A DNA stretch of 64,000 bases from positions 310,001-374,000 of the forward strand of contig CAVRZO010000001.1 in the NCBI GenBank assembly GCA_963725615.1. The letters are read 5' to 3'. This document shows, in pieces, positions 33,672 through 41,545 of the stretch (within the stretch, counting starts at the first letter, position 1; each line of letters opens with the position of its first letter). The stretch is from JAIQFF01 sp963725615. GTDB taxonomy: Bacteria > Acidobacteriota > Terriglobia > Terriglobales > Acidobacteriaceae. The translations under genes were made by a program, and so were the position numbers. The notes beneath the pieces are model-generated. The model was not told where the DNA came from and searched no databases. It saw only the letters and a list, made by a program, of their open reading frames with translations.

Positions 33672-34769
33672 ATGCTTCCAGACGTGCAACACCTCATGGA
33701 GCTACAGCAGGCGGACCGCGAAATTCTCCGCCTCAATCAGGAAGTCGCCGCGTTGCCCAAACGCGTGGCCGCCATCGAACAAAAGCTGGCCGGCACCAAA
33801 GCCGGGCTGGAAAAGGCCAAAGCCGCCGTCAAAGCCGACGAAGCCACCAAGCGGAAATACGAAAGCGCCATTCAGGACCTGCAGGGCAAAATCTCCAAGT
33901 ATCGCGACCAGTCTCTCGCCGTAAAAACCAACGAACAGTACAAAGCGCTTCTACACGAAATCCAGTTCGCCGAGCAGGACATCAAGTCCAACGAAGACAA
34001 GATTCTGGAGTTGATGCTCAATGCCGACGCCCGCGACAAGGACGTGAAAGCCGCCGAACTCGAACTGAAAGCCGAGATGGCGGAGATCGAAAAGGAAAAA
34101 GCCGCGGCTCGCGAACGCACCGCCGAAGACGAAAAGCTGCTGGCGGAGTGGAATGCCAAGCGCAATCAGGCCCGCGCCGGAGTGAACGAAGACCTGCTGC
34201 GCCAGTACGAACGGGTTTCTAAATTTCGCGGTTCCGGCATCGCCGAAGTACGCGACCAGAAATGCATGGGATGCCAGGTCATGTTGCGTCCGCAGACCTA
34301 TAACGAAGTACGCAGCGGACAGATCGTAGTCTGCGAATCCTGCCAGCGCGTTCTGTACTTCGATCCCGCAACCGGAGTCGCTGTGGAACGCCCCAGCCTG
34401 AGCGCAAAGCGCCGGGCACGCCCCAAGACCCACGTCGACAAGGCCTGGTTTTACCGGGCGGAGTACAACGGCCTGGGCGAGGTCTTCTTCGCCTTTCTTA
34501 ACGCGGATGGCAGCGCCAGCCGCCGGGTCTATGACGCGCACACGGGCAGAAAAATTGGCGACACTCAGTCTCGGCCTGGCGACTTCAGCGCCGTGTTCGC
34601 CGAGGACATCCGATCGGGAGTGCGCCTGCACACGACACTGGACTTGAAACAGCTTGAAGATTGGGCCTCCGAGCTGCCCATGACCGAACTCGACGAACTG
34701 CACGCCGACCTGAAAGAAGCCCTTCGCGAAGCCCCCGTCGAAACGGCAGAACACCCCGCCGCCAGCTAA
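33672..34769 (+). CDS. Coiled-coil C4 zinc-ribbon protein (PF02591-type) with C-terminal extension
   Basis: The protein is 365 residues. Residues 5-190 are a long charged antiparallel coiled coil (LQQADREILRLNQEVAALP...). A C4 zinc ribbon follows: KCMGCQVMLRPQTYNEVRSG with IVVCESCQRVLYF, carrying CxxC pairs near 199 and 222. This is the family of CT398/FlgZ-like proteins thought to act as adaptors. Family members usually end here at about 240 residues. This one adds about 120 residues (about 245-365, RARPKTHVDKAWFYRAEYNG...WASELPMTELDELHADLKEAL) that I do not recognise. Function unknown. Confidence 0.82.
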   Translation: MLPDVQHLMELQQADREILRLNQEVAALPKRVAAIEQKLAGTKAGLEKAKAAVKADEATKRKYESAIQDLQGKISKYRDQSLAVKTNEQYKALLHEIQFAEQDIKSNEDKILELMLNADARDKDVKAAELELKAEMAEIEKEKAAARERTAEDEKLLAEWNAKRNQARAGVNEDLLRQYERVSKFRGSGIAEVRDQKCMGCQVMLRPQTYNEVRSGQIVVCESCQRVLYFDPATGVAVERPSLSAKRRARPKTHVDKAWFYRAEYNGLGEVFFAFLNADGSASRRVYDAHTGRKIGDTQSRPGDFSAVFAEDIRSGVRLHTTLDLKQLEDWASELPMTELDELHADLKEALREAPVETAEHPAAS

Positions 34770-34792
34770 TCAAAAATTTTAGTGTCCGTCTT

Positions 34793-34919
34793 GAACCACG
34801 TAGGGACAGATGTCCTCATCTGTCCGGTCGAGCGCAGCTCGACAGGCGTTTTTGTCGCCCCAAGACTAGCGGAGCTTCGCTCCGCCGGGCAGATGAGAAC
34901 ATCTGCCCCTACGTGGTTC
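34793..34919. repeat. Family A element, most complete copy
   Basis: The 127-bp unit has ends GAACCACGTAGGGACAGATGT and ACATCTGCCCCTACGTGGTTC, inverted with 20 of 21 matching positions. Internal hairpins are GTCGAGCGCAGCTCGAC and GGCGGAGCGAAGCTCCGC (here as GCGGAGCTTCGCTCCGC). Lies between two plus-strand genes. Confidence 0.85.
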
Positions 34920-34952
34920 GTGGCGTTCTTCAATGCAAGGTAAGATCATGGC

Positions 34953-36147
34953 ATGCCCTCGAAGCCAGCCGCTTTGTCCCTTCCCGTTGTAAAAATTTCG
35001 CGCCGCGGCGCGCGCCGCCTGCAGGACGGCCATGTCTGGGTCTACCGCTCCGACATCGTTTCCGCTGACGGACGTAGCGCCGGGCGCGGCCGTGGGCATC
35101 ACCGATGAGCGTGGGAAACTTCTGGGGACGGCGCTTTACAGCAGCTCCTCCCAGATCGCGATCCGCATGATTTCAGGCCACGCGGTGGATGACCTCAGCC
35201 GACTGCTGCGAGAACGTATCCAGGGCGCAATCAGCTACCGGGAACGCGTGGTGCGCGATACCGACGCCTACCGTGTGATCTTCAGCGAAGCCGATTTTCT
35301 TCCCGGGCTGATCGTGGACCGCTACAACGACTTGCTTTCCATCCAGGCCCTGACGCAGGCCATAGACGCGGAGCCAGTTCGCAGCGTCGTCGTTACCGAA
35401 CTCAGCGAGCGTTTGAAGCCGGCGTCCATCGCAGAACGGGTCGATCCCCGCATCCGCGAACTTGAGCAGCTGCCGGCCCGGCCCTCAGGCCTGATCCGGG
35501 GCGAGAAGACCGGCACAATCTTCACCATGAATGGAGTGCGCTTCCACTACGAGGCGCTTGAGGGCCAGAAAACCGGCTCATTCCTTGATCAGCGGGAAAA
35601 CTACGCGGCCGCCGCGGGCTTCGCCCACGGCGAGGCCCTGGACGTCTTCTGCTACCAGGGCGGATTCGCCCTCCACCTGGCACGTTCCTGCTCCAAAGTC
35701 ACGGGCGTGGACAGCTCCCGGCCGGCGCTCGAGGTGGCCGACCGCAATGCCTCCCTGAACAGCCGCGACATTGAATGGGTCGAGGCCAATGCCTTCGATC
35801 TTCTACGCGACTATGCCGACGCGGGCCGCCGCTACGACACCATCGTCCTCGACCCACCTGCATTCGCCAAGAGCAAGAGCAACCTGGAAACCGCCCTGCG
35901 TGGATACAAAGAGCTCAACCTGCGTGCGCTCAAGATGCTGCGCCCCGGTGGCATCCTCATCTCCTGCTGCTGCTCTTACCACGTCAGTCCGGCCCAGTAC
36001 CTGGGGGTGGTCGGAGAATCCGCTCGCGATGTCCACAGAAATCTCCGTATCGTGGAAAACCGTGGGCAGGCCAAGGATCATCCGATTCTGCTAAATGTGC
36101 CAGAGACTGAGTATCTGAAGTGCATTATAGCGTACGTAAGTAACTGA
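34953..36147 (+). CDS. rlmI: RlmI-like 23S rRNA (cytosine) methyltransferase, apparent frameshift near 35073
   Basis: The larger open part (35032-36147) is the SAM methyltransferase body: FLPGLIVDRYNDLLSIQALTQ, ENYAAAAGFAHGEALDVFCYQGGFALHLA, VTGVDSSRPALEVADRNA, the catalytic IVLDPPAFAKSK, and ISCCCSYHVSP. The family begins with a PUA domain, which is found in a different frame from ATG 34953: VVKISRRGARRLQDGHVWVYRSDIVSADG. That frame stops about 35107. Removing one base near C35073 would join SADG to VAPGAAVGITDERG exactly as expected. Either the gene is broken, or this is a sequencing or assembly error. The body alone, starting at 35032, would lack most of the PUA domain. Confidence 0.8.
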
Positions 36148-36205
36148 AATTATTACGTATATTTGTAATTGACAGTAATACACTCATATTATATTATTCA
36201 GTTAC
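36140..36205 (+). promoter_or_regulatory. hsp20 promoter inside a 9-bp inverted repeat
   Basis: Consensus TTGACA (36169-36174), 17-base spacer, TATTAT (36192-36197), in an unusually AT-rich stretch. The arms GTAACTGAA (36140-36148) and TTCAGTTAC (36197-36205) flank the promoter. A leader of about 75 bases precedes the ATG at 36279. No CIRCE element is seen. Confidence 0.6.
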
Positions 36206-36278
36206 ACTAACTAGGCATCCAAAGCAGTGTTTGGGAGCCGAAGAAGAAACGCAATATCTCTCTAGAGGAGGAATCTTT

Positions 36279-36776
36279 ATGACAGTACTTACGCGCTGGG
36301 ATCCCTACCGCGAATTCAGCACCTTGCAGGACCGTTTGAACCGCTTGTTCAATGCCTCATACAACGAAGGCCGGGACGAGTCTCTGTCGAGCTCGACTTT
36401 CGCGCCAGCGGTCGACGTTTATGAAGATGAACACAACGTCACGCTGAAGATCGAAGTGCCGGGAATTGACGAAAAGGACATTGATGTCCGCGTGGAAAAC
36501 AACACTCTGACCGTGCACGGCGAGCGCAAGTTTGAGAAGGAAGAGAAAGAAGAGAATTATCGTCGCATCGAGCGGCAGTATGGCAGCTTCACTCGTACCT
36601 TCACGCTGCCGACCACAGTGGACACCGAAGGCGTCTCCGCCAATTACGAGAAGGGTGTGCTGAAGGTCAAGCTGGCCAAGAAGGCCGAAGCCAAGCCCAA
36701 GCAGATCAAAGTTAACATTGGCGGCGAGAAGACGCTGGAAAGCAAGCAACCGAAGAGCGCCGGCCAAGCCGCGTAA
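36279..36776 (+). CDS. Hsp20/alpha-crystallin small heat-shock protein
   Basis: A 165-residue small heat-shock chaperone that holds unfolding proteins for ClpB/DnaK refolding. The N-terminal arm MTVLTRWDPYREFSTLQDRLNRLF, the alpha-crystallin domain (about 42-135, FAPAVDVYEDEHNVTLKIEVPGIDEKDIDV...RRIERQYGSFTRTFTLP, ending ANYEKGVLKVKLAKK) and a charged tail are all present. AGAGGAGGAATCTTT is a very strong ribosome binding site for ATG 36279. A 36231 start was rejected for that reason. clpB follows 217 bases later on the same strand. Confidence 0.93.
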   Translation: MTVLTRWDPYREFSTLQDRLNRLFNASYNEGRDESLSSSTFAPAVDVYEDEHNVTLKIEVPGIDEKDIDVRVENNTLTVHGERKFEKEEKEENYRRIERQYGSFTRTFTLPTTVDTEGVSANYEKGVLKVKLAKKAEAKPKQIKVNIGGEKTLESKQPKSAGQAA

Positions 36777-36784
36777 ATCGGCAA

Positions 36785-36833
36785 GAACCACGTAGGGACG
36801 GACGCCTCGTCCGCCCAGTCGAGCGCATCTCGA
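36785..36833. repeat. Family A repeat (short copy)
   Basis: GAACCACGTAGGGACGGACG, CCTCGTCCGCCC and GTCGAGCGCATCTCGAC. Lies between hsp20 and clpB. A second inverted pair, GGGAATTGAG / CTCAATTCCC, lies near 36892-36956. Confidence 0.75.
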
Positions 36834-36993
36834 CAGTTGACAACGGGAGACGGCAGAGTGCCGCCTCCCGTTACTTTTGCAATTGGATAATTTGGGAATT
36901 GAGGAAATTTGAAATCCCACCCGGGCGGGTGCATGCTTAGGGCGGTCTCAATTCCCAAATCACCCGGTTGCACAATTATCAAATGGAGTTTTT

Positions 36994-39639
36994 ATGGCTA
37001 TTCGTTGGGAAAAACTGACAGTCAAGGCGCAGGAAGCGGTGCAGCGGGGCAACGATCTCGCCTCCGAGCACGGCAACCCTGAACTGCTGCCGCTACACCT
37101 GCTCGCAGCGCTGCTCGAAGATAAGGAAGGCATCATTCTTCCCGTGCTGGAGAAAATCGGGATTGGTCCGCAGGCTGTGCTGAGCGAGACTTACCGCGAG
37201 ATCGAGCGTCTGCCCAAAGTCTCCGGCGGCGGAGCTGCCCAAGCCACGCTATCCAAGGCGGCCAACGACCTGCTGGAGCGCGCCTTCAAGGAAGCGGCCA
37301 ATTTCAAAGACGAGTATGTTTCGACCGAGCACCTGCTGCTGGCCATCACGCAGCTGAAGCGTGACCCAGCCCAGGAGATCCTGGCGCGGCAAGGTGCGAC
37401 CTACGATGCAATCCTCAAAGCGCTGACCTCGGTGCGCGGCTCTCAGAAGGTCACGGACCAGAATCCCGAAGCCAAGTACCAGGCGCTGGAGCGCTATGCT
37501 CGCGACCTGACCGAACAGGCCCGACGGGGAAAGCTCGACCCCGTCATCGGCCGCGACGAAGAAATTCGCCGCGTAGTTCAAGTGCTCTCCCGCCGCACCA
37601 AGAACAATCCGGTGCTGATCGGCGAGCCTGGCGTGGGAAAAACAGCGATTGTGGAGGGTCTGGCCCAGCGCATCATCTCTGGCGACGTTCCCGAGGCTCT
37701 GAAAAACAAGCGTGTCGTGTCTCTCGATCTGGGCGCCATGCTGGCGGGCGCGAAGTTTCGCGGAGAGTTTGAAGATCGTCTCAAAGCGGTCCTGAAGGAC
37801 ATTGAAGATTCGCAGGGCAAGACCATCCTGTTTATCGACGAACTGCACACCTTGGTCGGCGCCGGCGCGGCGGAAGGTGCCATTGACGCCTCCAACATGC
37901 TGAAGCCGGCGCTGGCCCGCGGCGAGTTGCGCGCTATCGGCGCCACCACGCTCAATGAGTATCGCAAGTACATCGAAAAAGATGCCGCGCTCGAGCGCCG
38001 CTTCCAGATCGTGTTCGTCGGCGAGCCCAACGTCGAAGATACCATCGCGATTCTTCGCGGATTGAAAGAGCGCTACGAAGTGCATCATGGCGTGCGCATC
38101 AAGGATTCCGCGATCGTGGCGGCAGCAACTCTGTCGCACCGCTATATCTCGGACCGCTTCCTGCCCGATAAAGCCATTGACCTGATTGACGAAGCTGCAG
38201 CATCTCTGCGTATCCAGATCGATTCCATGCCGACGGAGATTGACCAGCTCGATCGCCGGGCGATCCAGTTGGAAATTGAAAAGCAGGCGCTGAAGAAAGA
38301 ATCCGATCCCAATTCGAAGGAGCGGCTGGCAATTCTCGATAAAGAACTGGCTGAATTGCGTGAACAATCCAACGCTCTAAAAGCCAACTGGAAACGGGAG
38401 AAGGACCTGATCGCCAAGGCCCGGACGCTCAAAGAGAGAATCGAGCAGCTTAAGATCGAAGAGCAGTCTGAAGAGCGCAAAGGCAATCTGCAGCGAGTGG
38501 CGGAGATCCGTTACGGCTTGCTGGTGCAGACGGAAGAAGAGCTGAAGAAGCTGACCGCCCAGCTCGAAGGCTCCGCGGCCAAGCGCATGCTGAAGGAAGA
38601 GGTGGACGAAGAAGACGTGGCTCGCATCGTCTCCAAGTGGACCGGCATTCCGGTCTCTAAGATGCTCGAAGGTGAAGTTAAGAAGCTGATCACGATGGAA
38701 GAGCGTCTACGGCAGCGCGTGGTGGGCCAGGACGAGGCTCTGCAACGCGTGGCCAACGCCATTCGACGTTCCCGCGCGGGGCTGAGCGATCCCAAAAGGC
38801 CGATTGGGTCTTTCATTTTTCTGGGACCAACCGGCGTCGGCAAGACCGAATTGGCGAGAGCACTGGCCGAGTTCCTGTTCGACGATGAGCACTCCATGGT
38901 GCGAATCGACATGTCGGAGTACATGGAGAAGCACGCCGTCTCGCGGCTGATCGGCGCTCCTCCCGGCTACGTCGGCTACGAAGAAGGCGGACAGTTGACC
39001 GAGCAGGTGCGGCGACGCCCCTACGCGGTGGTGCTGTTCGACGAGATCGAGAAAGCGCATCCGGATGTGTTCAACGTCCTGCTGCAGATGATGGACGATG
39101 GCCGCCTGACCGACGGACGGGGCCGCACCGTTGATTTCCGCAACACGGTCATTATCATGACCTCGAACATCGGATCTGCTTTCTTGCAGTCTGAGGGCAC
39201 GCGCTCGGAGCAGGAATTCGACGAGGCTTCGAAACAGGTGATGAACGCGCTGCATGGCCACTTCAAGCCTGAGTTCCTGAACCGTGTGGATGACATCATC
39301 GTCTTCCGGCCGCTGGGCAAGGAACAGCTGGTGAAGATCATCGAGTTGCGTCTGGAAGACGTTCGACGCCTGCTCGCGGATCGCAAGATTTCGCTCGAGC
39401 TGACCGATGCGGCGAAAGACCTGCTGTTCACCGAAGGGTTTGATCCGAACTTTGGAGCGCGTCCGCTGAAGCGGGCGATTCAAAAGCTGGTGCAGGACCC
39501 GCTGGCGCTGAAGATCCTCGACGGCGAAGTGCTGCACGGCGATCACGTGGTCGTGGACGCCGACAAGAAAACCGGCAAGATGGTCTTCGAAGTCAGCAAG
39601 CGGGTGGGCGAGAAGGAACCCGCCAAAGCAAGAAAGTAA
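36994..39639 (+). CDS. clpB: ATP-dependent disaggregase ClpB
   Basis: ClpB (881 residues) is a hexameric AAA+ machine that extracts proteins from aggregates with DnaK and small HSPs. In order: N-terminal repeat domain (1-145), NBD1 with Walker A GEPGVGKTAIVEGLAQR near 210 and Walker B ILFIDELHTLVGAG, the coiled-coil M domain (about 410-525, rich in Glu and Lys), NBD2 with Walker A GPTGVGKTELARALAEF near 611 and VLFDEIEKAHPDV, and the C-terminal D2 small domain. The M domain marks it as ClpB and not ClpC/ClpA. GGAG precedes the ATG. Adjacent to hsp20, suggesting shared heat regulation. Confidence 0.96.
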   Translation: MAIRWEKLTVKAQEAVQRGNDLASEHGNPELLPLHLLAALLEDKEGIILPVLEKIGIGPQAVLSETYREIERLPKVSGGGAAQATLSKAANDLLERAFKEAANFKDEYVSTEHLLLAITQLKRDPAQEILARQGATYDAILKALTSVRGSQKVTDQNPEAKYQALERYARDLTEQARRGKLDPVIGRDEEIRRVVQVLSRRTKNNPVLIGEPGVGKTAIVEGLAQRIISGDVPEALKNKRVVSLDLGAMLAGAKFRGEFEDRLKAVLKDIEDSQGKTILFIDELHTLVGAGAAEGAIDASNMLKPALARGELRAIGATTLNEYRKYIEKDAALERRFQIVFVGEPNVEDTIAILRGLKERYEVHHGVRIKDSAIVAAATLSHRYISDRFLPDKAIDLIDEAAASLRIQIDSMPTEIDQLDRRAIQLEIEKQALKKESDPNSKERLAILDKELAELREQSNALKANWKREKDLIAKARTLKERIEQLKIEEQSEERKGNLQRVAEIRYGLLVQTEEELKKLTAQLEGSAAKRMLKEEVDEEDVARIVSKWTGIPVSKMLEGEVKKLITMEERLRQRVVGQDEALQRVANAIRRSRAGLSDPKRPIGSFIFLGPTGVGKTELARALAEFLFDDEHSMVRIDMSEYMEKHAVSRLIGAPPGYVGYEEGGQLTEQVRRRPYAVVLFDEIEKAHPDVFNVLLQMMDDGRLTDGRGRTVDFRNTVIIMTSNIGSAFLQSEGTRSEQEFDEASKQVMNALHGHFKPEFLNRVDDIIVFRPLGKEQLVKIIELRLEDVRRLLADRKISLELTDAAKDLLFTEGFDPNFGARPLKRAIQKLVQDPLALKILDGEVLHGDHVVVDADKKTGKMVFEVSKRVGEKEPAKARK

Positions 39640-39644
39640 ACACG

Positions 39645-39772
39645 GGCCACGTAGGGGCGGACGCCCTCGTCCGCCCCGTCGAGCGCAGCTCGACTTGTTG
39701 CTTCTGTCACATCTAAAACCGCTGTCGAGCTACGCTCGACTCGGACGGGTCGAAGACCCGTCCCCACACAGC
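39645..39772. repeat. Family A element between clpB and ruvB
   Basis: GGCCACGTAGGGGCGGACGC, CCTCGTCCGCC and GTCGAGCGCAGCTCGAC at the left; GTCGAGCTACGCTCGAC and GGACGGGTCGAAGACCCGTCC at the right, ending CCCCACACAGCC. The right half resembles the 17944-18076 element. Confidence 0.8.
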
Positions 39773-39829
39773 CGGTGCCGATTTCTAACCTGATTGCCCA
39801 ATTTCTCTTTTCGCCTTACCATCCAGTCA

Positions 39830-40873
39830 GTGGCTACCGCCAAAAACATTCCCGATCTGAAGCAGCGACTGGTGTCAGCGGCTCCAGTCGAGGACGATTC
39901 GTCTTTTGAATTGAAACTGCGGCCGCAGCGGCTGGCAGAGTTCATCGGGCAGCCCAAAGTCAAAGAAAACCTGGCCGTCGCGATTGAGGCAGCACGATCA
40001 CGGGGCGAGGCCCTGGATCACGTTTTGCTCTATGGTCCGCCTGGTCTGGGTAAGACTACTCTCGCCACCATCATCGCTAACGAACTGGCGGTGCCGTTTC
40101 AGCAGACTTCCGGTCCAACCCTGCAAATCAAGGGTGACCTCACTGCCATCCTGACCAATCTCAAGGACAAGCAAGTCCTGTTCATTGACGAAGTACACCG
40201 CTTGCAGCCGGCGCTCGAGGAGTTGCTCTACTCGGCGCTCGAAGACTACAAGCTGGACATCATGATCGGGCAAGGCCCGTCCGCGCGCACCCACACCATG
40301 GACGTGAAGCCTTTCACCTTCATCGGCGCGACCACCCGCGCTGGACTGCTTTCCTCGCCGCTGCGATCGCGTTTCGGCATCGTGCTGCGGCTGGAGTTTT
40401 ATACCCACGAAGATTTGCGAATTATCGTCGAGCGGTCAGCGGAAATTCTTGGGGTTGAGATTAACGACGCCGGGGCGCTCGAGATTGCCAGCCGGTCCCG
40501 TGGAACTCCCCGCATCGCCAACCGGTTGTTGCGCCGCGTACGCGACTTTGCCCAGGTTCGCAGCGCGGGAAAAATCGACTTGCCGACTGCACAGGCCGCA
40601 CTACAGATGCTGGAGGTCGATCGTCACGGCTTCGACGAGGTAGACCGCAAGCTGCTGCTGACCATCATTGAGAAATATCAGGGCGGGCCGGTGGGCGTGA
40701 ACACGCTGGCCGCAGCTCTGGCCGAGGAGCAGGACGCGATAGAGGAAATCTACGAGCCGTTCCTGATCCAGATTGGATTCCTGAACCGCACGCCGCGCGG
40801 ACGGGTCGCGACCCAGTTGGCATACGAGCATTTCGGAATCACGCCGAACCGCAAACAGAGTTCTTTATTCTAG
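39830..40873 (+). CDS. ruvB: Holliday junction helicase motor subunit
   Basis: RuvB drives branch migration with RuvA. From GTG 39830 the protein has 347 residues, the usual size. LRPQRLAEFIGQPKVKENL at the N-terminus, Walker A YGPPGLGKTTLATIIANE, Walker B VLFIDEVHRL, sensor GATTRAGLLSSPLRSRFGI and the C-terminal winged helix (DRHGFDEVDRKLLLTIIEKYQGGPVGVNTLAAAL) are intact. An in-frame TTG at 39794 would add 12 residues and is less likely. ruvA follows 79 bases later, an unusual order since ruvA often precedes ruvB. Confidence 0.95.
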   Translation: MATAKNIPDLKQRLVSAAPVEDDSSFELKLRPQRLAEFIGQPKVKENLAVAIEAARSRGEALDHVLLYGPPGLGKTTLATIIANELAVPFQQTSGPTLQIKGDLTAILTNLKDKQVLFIDEVHRLQPALEELLYSALEDYKLDIMIGQGPSARTHTMDVKPFTFIGATTRAGLLSSPLRSRFGIVLRLEFYTHEDLRIIVERSAEILGVEINDAGALEIASRSRGTPRIANRLLRRVRDFAQVRSAGKIDLPTAQAALQMLEVDRHGFDEVDRKLLLTIIEKYQGGPVGVNTLAAALAEEQDAIEEIYEPFLIQIGFLNRTPRGRVATQLAYEHFGITPNRKQSSLF

Positions 40874-40952
40874 TAGTCAGTGATCAGTTGTCAGTTCTCA
40901 GAAAGACCAGACTCTGCTGACGACCGACCACTAACGACTGAAGACTGGCCCT
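40874..40952. repeat. TCAGTTGTCAGT-type dispersed repeat between ruvB and ruvA
   Basis: Runs of AGTCAGTGATCAGTTGTCAGTTCTCAG and ACTAACGACTGAAGACTGG resemble simple degenerate repeats also at 44220-44365 and 27970-28000. The ruvA ATG comes directly after, with no Shine-Dalgarno. Confidence 0.5.
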
Positions 40953-41543
40953 ATGATTGCCCATCTGCGCGGAAAGCTGCTGACGAAGCATCCCAACCAG
41001 GCCATTGTTGAGACTGGCGGCGTGGGCTACGAGGTCGCCATCAGCGTTCCTACCTACTCCGGTTTGCCCGCGGCCGGCGGCGAGGTTGCGCTGCACATTC
41101 ACACCCACGTGCGGGAAGACATGATTGCGCTCTATGGATTCCTGCGTCCGGCGGAGAAGAAGCTGTTCGAAAAGCTGATTACGGTCAGCGGCATTGGACC
41201 GAAACTCGCCATTACTATTCTGAGCGGCATGGCGGCTGACGAGCTGAGTAACGCCATTCGCGGCAACGACATTGCACGGCTCACCCGAATTCCGGGTATC
41301 GGCAAGAAAACTGCCGAGCGCATGGTGCTCGAACTGCGCGACAAGCTTACCGTCGAAAAGCCCGGAGAGATCCCCGCGACGCCCGCTATGAGTCCCATTG
41401 AGGAAGACGTGCTCTCGGCGCTGATGAATCTCGGATATCAACGGGCAGCAGCGGAGAAGGCCTTGGCGGCGGCGTCCAAGAACGGCAAGACAGGCCCGTT
41501 CGACGCTTTGTTCAGGGAAGCGCTGGCTGTTCTTTCGAAATAA
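40953..41543 (+). CDS. ruvA: Holliday junction branch migration protein RuvA
   Basis: RuvA (196 residues) binds the four-way junction and recruits RuvB. Domain I (MIAHLRGKLLTKHPNQAIVETGGVGYEVAIS), domain II with the two helix-hairpin-helix motifs (LITVSGIGPKLAITILSGM and LTRIPGIGKKTAERMVLEL), and the flexible C-terminal domain III (SALMNLGYQRAAAEKALAAA) are complete. The stop is only two bases from the mnmE stop on the opposite strand. Confidence 0.95.
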   Translation: MIAHLRGKLLTKHPNQAIVETGGVGYEVAISVPTYSGLPAAGGEVALHIHTHVREDMIALYGFLRPAEKKLFEKLITVSGIGPKLAITILSGMAADELSNAIRGNDIARLTRIPGIGKKTAERMVLELRDKLTVEKPGEIPATPAMSPIEEDVLSALMNLGYQRAAAEKALAAASKNGKTGPFDALFREALAVLSK

Positions 41544-41545
41544 TC

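Noticed and set aside
37249..38367. 372-residue minus-strand frame opposite clpB
   Set aside because: Shadow of clpB; composition typical of antisense frames.
40876..40945. Possible regulatory operator before ruvA made of TCAGT repeats
   Set aside because: Same degenerate units occur at 44220-44365 and 27970-28000, so they are dispersed repeats and not a specific operator.
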